A DNA stretch of 43,299 nucleotides from Sphaerosporella brunnea (Eukaryota; Ascomycota; Pezizomycetes; Pezizales; Pyronemataceae): positions 1 through 43,299 of the forward strand of contig VXIS01000373.1 of the NCBI GenBank assembly GCA_008704415.1, in the 5' to 3' direction. Below are positions 31,183-41,455 of this stretch, piece by piece. A program made the translations under genes and the position numbers. The notes beneath the pieces are model-generated. The model did no database searches. It saw only the letters and a list, made by a program, of their open reading frames with translations, and was not told the DNA's origin. Within the stretch, counting starts at the first letter, position 1. Each line of letters starts with the position of its first letter.

Positions 31183-32101
31183 TGTTGTCGATGTCGAGAT
31201 CAGCCCAGGACCGCCTCCGCCTGAACCAGCCCACGGTGCCTACCCAGAAGGCTATTCGTCAGGTTGACCCCCAGTATTGGGGGTTTCAGGGCGCGAGGTT
31301 TGACAGGGGGTTCCTCCCAGACGCGAGTTATCTACAGTGAGGATCGCTTGTTTGAAATTAATAAATTGTTCTTTGTAGAACTTCCACAAGGATACACGTA
31401 AGGGATAGAGAAAGACGGCCAATATATAGCCTGGATCTTGATTAGAAGCTGTCACGTTAGAGGTTTATTGTTAGCGATGTGTTAGGAGGAATATATCTGT
31501 TATAGTGAATGATAACGTACGCAATGTGCGAAAAATTGCATGAACAAACTGCCTATGCTTTACACTTGACACGCATTGACGATTCTTTGCTTTGGGTAAT
31601 CGATCAATCACGTTATTTCCCGAATTGTGGAGAAAATCACCACATTGACCACGCGCACGTAATTTTATTTGTATCGTAGCAATAACGACAACGATGGAGC
31701 CATGGAGACCAACTTTCTGTTCCACTCGCCACAAAGTCACTGTAGTTCCACTATCGCCAAAAGACATCACCGTGGGCTGAGTATCAGCCTACTATCAGGC
31801 ATCCTGAAGTTGTACCGTCAAAGCCGCAATTAATGCTTATATCTCAACAAGCAGTACCAGAGCCCGTTCCAGCAGCTTCAGTGTGAGGACCAAGAAGAGG
31901 AACATGAGAAGGGACGAGAAAGCGATTGACACCCGAGCAATGAATGTCTAACGTAAATTGCCCCAACCACAGTACCATCCTTAGCTTGCTTGGAACCCGT
32001 GCCAGCCAGCCGCCACAACGCTCCACAACCGTCTTGAAGTTTTTCTGCCACCACGCAAACAAGTCTCATGCTATTATCGAGAGCTTGATCGATATCCCAC
32101 A
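31183..32101. other. Anonymous sequence
   Basis: No gene supported. Short frames on the minus strand at 31471-31770 and 31844-32062 have no recognised features. Confidence 0.35.
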
Positions 32102-32473
32102 TCAATATCCCCGCCCTGCAGCACAGTCTTTCTCGGTCTGCGTGTCTGCAAGACGGGGCATGTGCGGCTCGTTGTCGGGATTCTTTCCCGGATCTCGGTT
32201 TCTCCGCCCACGATAGGTGCGAGGAGGCTTTTCCGTAGACCATAACAAGTCAGCATCCCGGGTTGATCGATGGCGGATAGGGATACTTACTCTATGCCAG
32301 GGTGGTCTGCACTCCCCGGCTCTCCCCAGCGAACTTTCTTGTGGGGTGTAAGCCTGCTTGGGCCGGTGGTGTTCTGCCATTTGTCCCGCAGGACTGGAAT
32401 CGCCGCGTCGTTGGGGATAGGCGACACCGGGGCTTTGGCGTGAGCGCCGGTTGGCTCTCATGTCTCGGGCCAT
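32102..32473 (-). CDS. Possible two-exon basic protein, 102 residues
   Basis: The ATG at 32473 has an ideal context (CACACCATGGCC). Exon 1 (32473-32291) reads MARDMRANRRSRQSPGVAYP ... CRPPWHR, then donor GTAAGT at 32290. The 63-base interval contains GCTGACTTGT and ends GGAAAAG at 32228. Exon 2 (32227-32102) reads PPRTYRGRRNRDPGKNPDNE to ...AAGRGY and stop. The intron is a multiple of three without stop, so unspliced reading is also open. The product would be Arg-, Pro- and Gln-rich and disordered; function unknown. The acceptor is not pyrimidine-rich, which weakens the model. Confidence 0.35.
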   Translation of the reverse strand: MARDMRANRRSRQSPGVAYPQRRGDSSPAGQMAEHHRPKQAYTPQESSLGRAGECRPPWHRVSIPIRHRSTRDADLLWSTEKPPRTYRGRRNRDPGKNPDNEPHMPRLADTQTEKDCAAGRGY

Positions 32474-33528
32474 GGTGTGGGATCGATGGTATTTGGTGTT
32501 GCTGAGGCGGTTCAGCGACGCCGGCGAGATGAACCTTCTGGCTTGTAGTGCTGAAGTCTCTGCCGGGAAAGAGGTAAGCACGGTTTTGCTTGGTAACCGA
32601 AGGCGGTGAACGTGAGAGGATAACTTGTCGGAGTAAACATAGATTGGTTATGCTGTGTGGTGATATGTAATGGATAACGGAGGCGACGACCTCGAAGGCG
32701 ACAATGAATAGCGCCCATGCCAGCACGCATATTCTAACACAAGCTATCCTTCAACATGAGACCCAAACTGGAGCGTACTAGTTTACTATGCCAATACCCT
32801 CTATCTCAGCGCCTAAAATGTGCGTCTAACCCTGCTCGCGCAGTGCACATGTGCACCAGCGACCGAATTGCATTCGCACCAAATCGAAGTCACTAATGCT
32901 CACTCGACTGCCGGACAAAGTCTCATGAATTTGCCGCATGCGACATATCTGTGGATAAATGAGCTGCAATCGTAGCTATGGTCAGGAAAGCTATGGTCGG
33001 GTGCGTAACCGAGTGCTAAGCAATGAAGGTCCCGAGACCGCGCTGGCCGTGCCTCTCCACACCACCCCACATCCTACGCTTCACACCATCGATATTCATG
33101 GTATCCAGTTAAACGAACAAACCAGATCGCAAACAATAGGTACTTACCTCTTCCACTTCTCTCCCACCTCCGAAACGAACGTTATGCTCTGCCTACAAGA
33201 ACGAGCCCATACCGTCGGATTTGAAGCACATCCAGCCCAACGACCAGGCAGACTATGAAAAATCCGCCAGAGGAGATAGCGGCCCATCAGGAGCGAGAAG
33301 CAATAGAAGGGTTCCGCGGAACCGTGTTCTCCCAGGGCCGCACCGGTGCACTTTGATTGCCCAAAGCGTTTAGAAGCGTCGCAGGAACACAAGCACCGCG
33401 CCAGCCTCTGGTCGACCGATGGCGAGAACAACCAACAAGGCATGTGGCCGCCGGCAAGACTGCAAAAACGAGTAGAACCTCAACGGCAAGTACCCCCGCG
33501 CTGCCAGCGGCCGTGCGAAAATGAGCCA
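32474..33528. other. Anonymous sequence
   Basis: No gene supported. Minus-strand frames at 32292-32726 are alternatives to the model just described. Confidence 0.3.
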
Positions 33529-33610
33529 GTAAGTCCCCCATAAACAAAAAACCACCACCACCGCTCGTGCTAACTTCAGTGATCGTAGTTGATGGGGCAG
33601 CCGTAGATGC
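33260..33610 (+). pseudogene. Cys-motif family relic a (intron and flanks)
   Basis: At 33529-33588 is a 60-base intron-like interval, CCA|GTAAGTCCCC...GTGCTAACTTCAGTGATCGTAG, followed by TTGATGGGGCAGCCG. The same donor context (CCA before GT), branch and acceptor, and TTGATG start of the next exon, recur at 38391-38444, so this is a decayed copy of the same gene. A start-like MARTTNKA lies upstream at about 33418. The following exon is truncated and the opposite strand is open through it (MYILHDFREAEERADEKV), so what remains is ambiguous. Confidence 0.35.
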
Positions 33611-35224
33611 TAGGTGTTCGTGAGCCTCTTGCGCCTCCTTGAGTGCGACAACCTTTTCGTCTGCTCTCTCCTCGGCTTCTCGAAAATCATGGAGGATATA
33701 CATTCGCGAGCGGATGAGGGCTGGTGACTGCCAGCAGCCTTGCCTTCGACGTCATTTCTGGTTCGTAACTTCTCGCCATTCTTCCGGCGCTAAAGCCCCC
33801 TGGCTGACGCGCTTTCCTGTGAGGTCCAACAATTACTGCTCTCCCTACATCTTTAGAGAACATAGTAACTCGGCTCTCGCCTCTGTCTCCGTCAACCCTC
33901 CGTACGTTGGATCCCACATAGAGTAGGCGCCTGCACAGCAACCAACCTCTTAATGCAGTTGTCCCGTTGAGATATCTCAGAAGGTGTTTGACCTCGCCCG
34001 CATCCGTAGCCTCGAGGTCACCATGTGCGCGCAGCTCTGGGGAAGAGGAGAAGACAGGAGGAGGCATTACGCGTGGCTGCAATCGATGGCCATCACGGCC
34101 ACCAAGCCATCATGTGGTATTTCGCCCGGGAAGTTTCTCGATAAGGTACCAGAGGACTGCCAGCGACACAGCCCCTTCCCCGACACAGCCCGAAAGCAGT
34201 GGCCACCGAACCAACACATCAGGAGTCGACCAATGAAGAAGAAGAAGCCGAGAGTGACGTCTTGAGCTGACATCCCTAAGAGTGTCAGGCTCAACGGAGG
34301 TCCCAGGAGAACGAGGTGGAGGAGGAGAGCAGGCTAAGGACGAGTGGGGAGGCGGGCCGACGGCGAGTATTCCGGTGATGCAGCCTCGGGGGGGGGGAGG
34401 GGGATTGATTTTATTTCCTCGTTCATTTGCAGCGTTAGCACATAAGTGGTTTTTCATTGCGGCACTGTGGACCAGTTCTTTAAACGTTTACTATGAGATT
34501 CTTGATTACATGGGTTTTGGTCCTCGGATGTGGATTTTGAAGCAGATGGTTGAATTGACTGTTGAAATACGGTCTCTCGTACGGAGAAGTCTACCCATTA
34601 AAACTACAAGCGCGCAGGTCGCCATGGTAAATCACCCCGACTTTTACTGGGATCTGGCTTCTTCGATGCTGATGTAAAGATGTTAACTTTCCAGTCATTG
34701 GGAGACAGAATAAATAGTACAAGCCTAGCTTTGATTGGGATGAAAGGAGTTCTTCGATATCCCCTAACGGGAGTCTTAATAGAACTGTGCTTTGATTCAC
34801 TATTTTAAGGAAATACCTGCTGCCTCTGCTTGTCAGCGTCCTTGGATCCCACCGTTCATGGCGGTGGTGCAGTTATAAGCCGCTGGGTATGGTACGTGAA
34901 GCCCGTCCTGGCCTGGTGCCATTGTTGCTGTGATAGCCATTCCAATTGAGCATCACTTTCTGCATACAAAGCCACCAGCAGTCGTAATTCCCATAGCTTT
35001 CTCGAACCCAGTCCGCGATATGGGCACAGGAAGTGACTACTGGCCGTGAAAAACCAGCCCTGCTGCGTCCAGAATCAGCTTTAGTTTGGTGAATGAACAG
35101 GTACTTTCTTGTTACTCCTTGCTGCAATCGATAATGTGGTTTTGACGGTACACGTGAGAAACAGCCGCGGTAAACAGCTCTGCAGAAGCGTCTAGTTAAT
35201 AACTCTTGTTTGGAAGGAAGGAGC
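33611..35224. other. Decayed sequence, partly family-like
   Basis: No secure gene. 33980-34265 carries protein-like pieces in different phases, for example RRRHYAWLQSMAITAT and an acidic end (ESTNEEEEAESDVLS), which could be another dead copy of the Cys-motif family. 34380-34400 has a G-run. The rest is unrecognised. Confidence 0.3.
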
Positions 35225-35616
35225 ATGTTCTCTGGCCGTGCGGGCAATGTGGGTCGTCACATCTACCTACATTTTATGCAAAGCTATGGAATGAAGTGTG
35301 CTTCGCCCCGTTGTAGATTGCTCTCTGAGCATGAGGTAAGCTATCTCCCGATTCTAACCCCATGCCATCTAAACCCAGCAACAACCAAGCGAGAAGGTAT
35401 CCTATCCCGTCACATATGCACAGCAATCACATCTGATCACCGCCACACTCAACTTGGGACCTCCCCCAGTACGTCACCTCCATCTGCGTCCGCGCCAACA
35501 CCTGCTAACTTCCGTGATCTTAGGCGACGCGGTGGGGCACCCACAATCGCGGTTACCACGCCTTCACGTGGGATTTACCAGGTGCGATCTGTACTTGGAT
35601 AGCGAAAGCACCATAG
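35225..35616 (+). CDS. Cys-motif family member b, 97 residues, 3 exons
   Basis: Exon 1 35225-35335 (MFSGRAGNVGRHIYLHFMQS...), intron 35336-35378 (43 bases, GTAAGC, TTCTAACC, CCCAG), exon 2 35379-35468 (QQPSEKVSYPVTYA...LGPPP), intron 35469-35523 (55 bases, GTACGT, GCTAAC, GATCTTAG), exon 3 35524-35616 (ATRWGTHNRGYHAFTWDLPG then AICTWIAKAP). All junctions are phase 0. Exon 3 aligns with relics c, d and e to the right: RW-x-x-x-N-x-G-x-x-A. However, two of the Cys of those copies are missing here and the reading stops early, while sequence in another phase downstream continues protein-like (EQYELINGAMAERDKL). So this is either a shortened family member or a dying one. Function unknown. Confidence 0.4.
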
Positions 35617-35968
35617 CGAGCGTTCAAGAAGCTGTGTTCCCAGCGGCGGCGGGGAAACTGGTAGCAGGGTCTAAAATGGAGCAGTATGAGCTCATCAATG
35701 GGGCTATGGCAGAGCGTGACAAGCTGTCTTGGAGGAGCTCAAAGAGTCTCCGCCGCCCGGAGACCAGGGCGTAAAGAGCGGACAGGGACGACAATGGCAA
35801 GCATCATCCCGGAGATGATACAACACAGGCATCGGAATACTAGTAGGTGTTTCAGAAATTCTCTATACTTTTCCCAATGATCGCTAACCGTGCAGCAGTG
35901 ATAGGGACTCAGCCCAGGGACGCAAACGGTGTGATAAGTTTCTCGACGATGTACCAAAGGCTCCGTAG
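35617..35968 (+). pseudogene. Cys-motif family relic, coiled-coil part and LDD motif
   Basis: In mixed phases this reads VQEAVFPAAAGKLVAGSKME, QYELINGAMAERDKL and LEELKESPPPGDQGVKSGQG, then an intron-like interval starting GTAGGT at 35843 with CGCTAAC and TGCAG, then SDRDSAQGRKRCDKFLDDVP to stop at 35966-35968. GRKRCDKFLDD matches GGKVCNRCLDQD of relic d and CDKHLDDDKRY near 37.7 kb. The phase changes mean no single protein can be read. A hairpin (GCTCCCGGTG, 10-base loop, CACCGGGAGC) follows near 35972-36001. Confidence 0.45.
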
Positions 35969-36284
35969 CCAGTGCTCCCGGTGCAGTTACCCCACCGGGA
36001 GCCCCAGGAAGATAAGCTGAAGGAAACTAGACGGAGGAGCGGGGAGGAGTTATTTACCCACCAAGTCACGATAAAACGTAAATCCACCCACGCGTTGCGT
36101 GCGTGCTGTTATTTTAGGCTCCTACTGATCCTCATAGAAATCTCTAGATCCGACAGGACTTGAGCCAAGTCCCCACCATTGGGACCATTTCAATCTCCTA
36201 TCGAAAAACATATACCCGCGGCTATGGAGAATTCGCGAAAGATCATGGATCGGATTGGATTGATCCCAGGGATGAACATTCGGA

Positions 36285-36663
36285 ATGAACCCTCACGGGC
36301 AGGCAGGCATTGAGCGTATCTGCGCGAACCAGCTCCTCAACTCACAACTGATCCCAGTGGTGAGCTGTCGGTTCAACAATGGTTTTGGATGGGACGGAGC
36401 GGAGTTGTACTTCAACTGCAAGTTTCTTGGTGCTGCTACCTTGTCATGGCTACTAAACTAACTGTGAACAGCCAACCAAGGGAAAGAATGCAGTGGATCC
36501 CGACAGAGTACCACAAACGGAAGCTCAGAAGGAGCAGGCCGAGGAAGAAGCACGCTCCCCGACTGCCGCAACGGCTGCGATATTGGACTGCACTGGCACA
36601 AAAAACGGTGGAAAAGTGACGTGGGGGGAGCAGGAGGAGGCCAAAGGTGGAGTGGAGAGGTAA
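36285..36663 (+). CDS. Possible two-exon gene, 88 residues
   Basis: Exon 1 36285-36359 reads MNPHGQAGIERICANQLLNS and on to LIPV, then donor GTGAGC. Exon 2 36472-36663, after AAACTAACTGTGAACAG, reads PTKGKNAVDPDRVPQTEAQK, EQAEEEARSPTAATAAILDC and KVTWGEQEEAKGGVER, stop TAA. All in phase 0. The 112-base intron is longer than others in the window; a shorter intron from GTTTCT at about 36420 would put exon 2 in a basic, less protein-like phase. The acidic second exon resembles the tails of the neighbouring family, so this may be another diverged member. Confidence 0.35.
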
Positions 36664-36914
36664 GAGAGAACTAGGCTGGGGGAAACAGTGACCGTAGAGC
36701 TTGCCCTGTAACGTTAGCTGGTCTTTACTGTTGCAACTTTCATTCCGAATCTATTCTCGTTCTCGAGGTCGAATTTAATGCGTTGATCAGCTTTTTTTGC
36801 ACGTTTTCAAACATAGCATGGCGTGGTATGGCCGTGTTTGTAAAACGAGAGAAATCACGGAAGACCCACAGAAATTTCTTTCTTTTCACAAGCACCACCA
36901 CCACAAACGTTTAT

Positions 36915-37757
36915 ATGTCTCGACGCCTTACTTTAGGACCCAATCAATGTTTGTCCCCCACTATCTTCATCTGCACCGCTCCCAACACCATCCTCGATCT
37001 CGATGAAGTTGCCCTTCCCGCCACGCGATATTTGGTCGACTGCGGCTGCTTCCGCAATACCCGCTTAGACGACGACAAGAGATATAAGCCGGCTGTCCAG
37101 CAACACCGCCCGTTCCCGGTATAGCCTGCAGCAGCAGCCCAGCTACAGCCGGAGCACGAGCCGACCGAGAGAGATGCCGAGGACGACGATGAGCGAGCGT
37201 TTGAGCTGTTCACGAGGTAAAATGGCAGACTACACCCGCCTCTAGAGGTATGATACGTGCCAGAGGGATTCAAAGGTCGCCGCGCGCACTCCCGACCCAG
37301 TGTCATTGACCACCAGCAGCACCCAGGACCTGAGTCAGAAGTTGATCAGGCAGGTGGAAGAAATCGACGACGGCTTGCAGCGCGCGCGAGCCCAACAGGG
37401 ATGACACCGCCTCCAGCGCTGGCCTCATCATAGGCGTTAAGGGTAGTTTCAGGGAAGTCAAAGCACCGCAGCAAGCCCTTCAGGCATAATTACAGCAGCG
37501 GAAGAACAAGCAGCAGCTCCAGGAACAAAAGCAGGAGAAGGAGGGTGAAGAGGAGGAGAGGAAGAGGATGACGAAGACTAAAATTACGGCGGAAAGGTTA
37601 CGCATCCGCCAGGGTAGTGTCCACTTCAGGGGAAATTTTATCAGGATGCGATAAGCACCTCGACGACGACAAAAGGTACCAGCGGTTTGCCGCCGAGACG
37701 CACCAGCAGCTGAATGCAATCAGCAGAGAACATGCGGTTATACAGCTAACGATATAA
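36915..37757 (+). pseudogene. Cys-motif family relics with LDDDKRY motif (two copies)
   Basis: 36915-37124 reads MSRRLTLGPNQCLSPTIFIC, later DCGCFRNTRLDDDKRYKPAV and stops. Further on are coiled-coil pieces (DLSQKLIRQVEEIDDGLQRA, and LQQRKNKQQLQEQKQEKEGE after a stop) and a second LDDDKRY copy near 37655: GCDKHLDDDKRYQRFAAETH then QQLNAISREHAVIQ, stop at 37755-37757. Stops and phase changes break it into at least four pieces. The order, Cys motif, LDDD, then long coiled coil, gives the likely architecture of the intact family. Confidence 0.5.
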
Positions 37758-37989
37758 CGGTTATTGCTGCCGCACCGGCGTGGGCGCGTCGTTTGGAGCC
37801 TCGGTACGCCGTTAAGTAAAGCCGCAGAGAATCCATTCTTGGTGGACAGGCGGCAGAAGCAATTGGCCTTGGCATGCCGTAAAACAGACGGCCGTTGTGG
37901 CTGTTTTGAGCTGTGACGGGTGCCGTGAGCAAGAGCACCTGTAGCTCAACCTCGACAAACCCCGCCACCAGATCCCACAAACACCATCC

Positions 37990-38616
37990 ATCTACACATC
38001 TACACCGTAATATCGTCCCCGACCAAAAACACCCCCTCCGCCCCAAGCTCCCCGAGCCAGCGAACCCCTCGCCGTCCTACCCGCCGCTGACGACGCTAAC
38101 GCCTGTACCGCCACCGCCAGCGCCAAAGACGATGTCGCTTGGCACCCAGTGCCCTCGGGGTACTACCCCCTCCCCCCCGACAGCAAATATCCAGAGCGCG
38201 TTCTAAATCCTGTTGTCTTAGCTCACTGGGTGCCGTAAGGACGGCCACCACGCTCGCATGGGGGACCCAAAATGTCTGCCCCCATCAACCACATTCGGGG
38301 ATTCTCTAGCCCCGTGGACCCAGCGAGTCCCTCCAGCCCAGCCGTCGATCCCCCCACTGCACCCAGTGGCCCCCCGGGTACTTTCCTCCAGCAAGTTCCC
38401 CGACAACAACTATCCAGCGCACGTTCTAACTCTTGTGTTCATAGTTGATGCGGTGGTGCAGCCGTAATAGCGGCCACTACGCGCCCATGGGGGATTGTAC
38501 CCGGCCGGCAAGGAGTGCGACCAGTGCCTGGACCAGGACTAGGTTTACCGGCGGGCCGCAAAGCGGCGCCGTCTAGCCGTCGCGGTCGCCATCGGCCAGT
38601 CTCCAGAGGTGGAGGG
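37990..38616 (+). pseudogene. Cys-motif family relics e and c, tandem
   Basis: Relic e begins at about 38008 with SSPTKNTPSAPSSPS, aligned with MSSPTKNSHSVPSSPS at 41243; its start is ATA where the other has ATG. Its intron has lost the donor but keeps TTCTAAATCC...TGTCTTAG (ending 38221), followed by LTGCRKDGHHARMGDPKC. Relic c follows: exon from ATG 38272 (MSAPINHIRGFSSPVDPASP), intron 38391-38444 with a GC donor (CCA|GCAAGT) and TTCTAAC...TTCATAG, then LMRWCSRNSGHYAPMGDC. After that a one-base shift is needed to read AGKECDQCLDQD, and a TAG follows. It runs into the acidic repeats at 38609. The two relics are a tandem duplication of about 225 bases. Confidence 0.55.
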
Positions 38617-39410
38617 GGACGAAGATGGCGAGGATGACGATGAGGGGGAGGACGAGGAGGACTACGAGGAGGAGGATGACGATGAGGGGGAGGACGAGGG
38701 GGACTACGAGGAGGAGGATGACGATGAGGGGGAGGACGAGGAGGACTCCGAGGAGGAGGAAAAGGGGGACGACGAGACGGAGGATGAGCGAGGACGAGAA
38801 CTACAAGCCCAGCAGGCCCAGCGTGGGCGGCAATCAAACAGGACTACGAGGAGGATGACGAGGATGAAGGCGAGGGCAAAGGCGACGACGAGGATGAGGG
38901 GGAGGACGAGGAGGACTCCGAGGAGGAGGAAAAGGGGGACGACGAGACGGAGGATGAGCGAGGACGAGAACTACAAGCCCAGCAGGCCCAGCGTGGGCAG
39001 CAATCAAACAGGACTGCGAGGAGGATGACGAGGAGGCGGATGAGGGCGAAGACAAAGGCGACGACGAGGAAGAGGGGGAGGACGAGGAGGACTACGAGGA
39101 GGAGGAAGACAAGGGGGACGACGAGACGGAGGATGAGCGAGGACGAGAATTACAAGCCCAGCAGGCCCAGCGTGGGCAGCAATCAAACAGGACTGCGAGG
39201 AGGATGACGAGGAGGCGGACGAGGGCGAAGACAAAGGCGACGACGAGGAAGAGGGGGAGGACGAGGAGGACTACGAGGAGGAGGAAAAGGGGAACGGCGA
39301 GACGGAGGATGCGGGCGAGGACGAGGACTACAAAGACTACGAGGAGGATGACGATGAGGCGGACGAGGGCGAGGAACAAAGGCGACGAGGGGGCAGAGGA
39401 GCACAACGCC
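38609..39410 (+). repeat. Acidic-coding satellite: 42-bp and about 175-bp tandem units
   Basis: 38633-38740 holds three 42-bp units (each encoding DDDEGEDEEDYEEE-like 14-mers in frame). Then four larger units start at 38741, 38911, 39087 and 39266, each with GACGAGACGGAGGATGAGCG and CTACAAGCCCAGCAGGCCCA. Unit lengths are 170, 176 and 179, all leaving remainder 2 on division by 3, so the acidic reading (DDETEDERGRELQAQQAQRG) falls in a different phase in each unit, and a frame entering from the left goes acidic, then Arg-rich, then stops at 39026-39028. It is the expanded tail of relic c. Confidence 0.8.
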
Positions 39411-39639
39411 GCCTAATCCATAATGTGGAAATGAAATTTCCCTTTTCTCCTGTCATTTGTGTTGTGGGCGAATTGTGCGGACGCTCAGCTATAGCCGCAC
39501 GTACCGCCTTGCACCGCAGAAAAGTTTTTCACGCTATGTATTGTAAATGTGCCGGCGCATATCGACTCCAGTGAAGCTCTTGACAGATAACGCAGGGAGC
39601 GATTTCTAGTGAGCAACAATCACCTCCCACAGCGCCAGA

Positions 39640-40113
39640 CCCCCATCATAACCAGCTTTCCTCCAGCAAGTTTTCTGAAAAAAAAAAAAAAAAAAAAAAA
39701 AACAGTTTTCCAATCTCGTCAAGCCGGCAAGCTGGCTTTGGCAATCGTAATCGACGCGGTGAGGTAGGGCACGACGACAGCCTCACCACTGCCCCAGCCG
39801 GCCACCGCGTACTTCCCCCCAGTAAGTCCCCTGTTTGCAATTCCCCAGCGCCCTTGCTAACGCTTGTGATCTTAGCCCGCGTGATAGTGCAGCACTACGC
39901 GCTGTTGGGGGATTGTCCCCGGGGGGGCAAGGTGTGCAATCGGTGCCTGGACCAGGACCAGGTGTACCAGCGGGGCGCCAAGCGGGGTGGGGGAAGATGG
40001 CGAGGACGACGACGACGATGCTGCACACGAAACCACAGATCGAGCGAGGCGGTCTGGAAGTCAGTTATTTAATACAAGAAAAGGAGGCGGACGCGGAGCA
40101 CGACGCCATCTAG
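39640..40113 (+). pseudogene. Cys-motif family relic d
   Basis: Intron 39822-39875 (54 bases) is intact: CCCA|GTAAGTCCCC, TTGCTAACGC, TGATCTTAG. The following exon reads HYALLGDCPRGGKVCNRC then LDQDQVYQRGAKR, the clearest version of the Cys motif (C-x6-C-x2-C visible). In the phase set by the splice site, however, a TGA comes at the third codon, and a deletion of about eleven bases relative to relic c removes the first Cys. The exon 1 side is disrupted by the poly(A) tract. Confidence 0.5.
39678..39702. repeat. Poly(A)25 tract flanked by AGTTTTC repeats
   Basis: Twenty-five A residues lie between CAAGTTTTCTG and CAGTTTTCC, inside a sequence (CTTTCCTCCAGCAAGTT) shared with relic c. The 7-base AGTTTTC on both sides could be a target duplication left by a poly(A) insertion. 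Confidence 0.5.
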
Positions 40114-40791
40114 CGCATAATGGGCAAAACTACATTCCCACGGGGGCTTTCACCCGGGGTGCGACCGGTGCTTCGAGGGGTCCGGTACAATGTGTTTTGC
40201 TTTACGATATTTCACATACGGTATCAGGTTTACCGTTATCCAATCCAACATTGGGGTGTTGTCCTTGAGGATATCTATCTACGCATGTTTTTTTTTTTTT
40301 TTTGTTTTTGTCACTGACACTTGCCTTTTGTTCCGCACGTTTCTGAAACACCTAGGTTTCTATTGGGATCAAACCGTTTATTACATTGCTCCGAATTGGC
40401 ATATCGGCGAGAATGCGGAGTCCGTGCTTCCAAAAGCTCAAAGACACAGAAGAAATTCCACACCGAGAGGTGGCCAAGCAGTTGATTTTTATTTTCTCCA
40501 TGCCTATACAAGGGTCAATTTCTCCTCCCAAGACCTTCCCGTTGATGATAGAAGGAAAAAAAAAAAAAAAAAAAACTTATTACCGGAACGAGCCCGAACG
40601 AACGCTCGAGCGATAGCACCCTGCTCAGCATTGGGTGAGCACCAAACAGTACCGCCACCAACCACCACCAGACGTTTCACAGCCAGAAAAAAAAAGGAAA
40701 ACCCCCACCACCGCACACACACGGGAGAGGCACTCTAGCAGGATGACGTCGTCCGCAAGGGGAGAACTGGGGGTTACACGCAAGACGAGAG
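40114..40791. other. Anonymous sequence with T16 and A21 tracts
   Basis: T16 at 40288-40303 and A21 at 40556-40576. No gene recognised; 40635-40790 is A/C-rich and may be the leader of the next frame. Confidence 0.4.
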
Positions 40792-40995
40792 ATGCGGCGC
40801 AAAACAGAGTCTGCAATTATCAGCGACAAGTGGCAAGCAGTATGTTCCTTCCCTGCGAAGAAAATGCGTTCTCTGACTTCTGTGTACTTACAGAGAAAGA
40901 CCATCGGGTGTTATCCCACCCGCGGCGTGACGCTTGGAAAGGCAGCGCCTCCGACCTGTTCCGGTATATCTGGCCGCGAACAACAGTACCGGTAA
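40792..40995 (+). CDS. Possible two-exon small ORF, 49 residues
   Basis: ATG 40792 (MRRKTESAIISDKWQA), donor GTATGT at 40840, 54-base interval with CTCTGACTTC and GTACTTACAG ending 40893, then RKTIGCYPTRGVTLGKAAPP ... REQQYR, stop 40993-40995, phase 0. The splice signals are textbook. The alternative phase from ATG 40743 (MTSSARGELGVTRKTRDAAQ) also passes through the same intron and stays open to 41363, so which phase codes is uncertain. Not recognised. Confidence 0.3.
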   Translation: MRRKTESAIISDKWQAVCSFPAKKMRSLTSVYLQRKTIGCYPTRGVTLGKAAPPTCSGISGREQQYR

Positions 40996-41242
40996 CAGCA
41001 AAGACCATGCTCGGAGGCGGAAACACGGGCTTTCCGCCGCAGCACAGGCTGGAATGGATAAGTCCCTCTCCGCCATCGTTCTGGCGGACCACAACGCGAC
41101 GGCTGGGTAGGACATCAACAACAGCCTGCCGATCCTGCAGCACCTACACGGCTGTGCCAACTTCTCGGACAAGTGTGGCTGTGCCGGGCTTTTTGGTAGC
41201 ACAACCTCATAACACCCCACAGCTACCACCTACACCATCAAC

Positions 41243-41455
41243 ATGTCTTCCCCCACCAAGAACTCACACTCCGTCCCGAGCTCCCCGAGCACTGCGTCGC
41301 CTCGGGGAGACTCAAACCCAGCGGTCGGGCCGGGGAGGACACAACGGATGCCGCAAGACGTAGTGCAGCAACGCCATTCCAGCTCCGAGTATGTTCCTCC
41401 CACCCTCTCCGGAGCAACTGCTTTCTCTAACAACTCAAATTTCACAAGACACTAG
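41243..41455 (+). CDS. Cys-motif family N-terminal module, stand-alone
   Basis: ATG 41243 opens MSSPTKNSHSVPSSPSTASP, the Ser/Pro-rich first exon of the family (compare 38008 and 38272). The leader CTACACCATCAACATG also aligns with that of relic e. At 41389 is GTATGT, and the 60-base interval has TCTCTAAC and ends TTCACAAG at 41448; splicing gives only EH and a stop. So the first exon is well kept while the Cys-motif exon is missing. Confidence 0.35.
   Translation: MSSPTKNSHSVPSSPSTASPRGDSNPAVGPGRTQRMPQDVVQQRHSSSEYVPPTLSGATAFSNNSNFTRH

Noticed and set aside
38439..39404. Long minus-strand Pro/Arg-rich frames
   Set aside because: They are the complement of the acidic satellite and have no independent support.
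38609..39410. CRISPR-like regular repeats
   Set aside because: The units are contiguous low-complexity coding-derived repeats without unique spacers, in a eukaryotic context.
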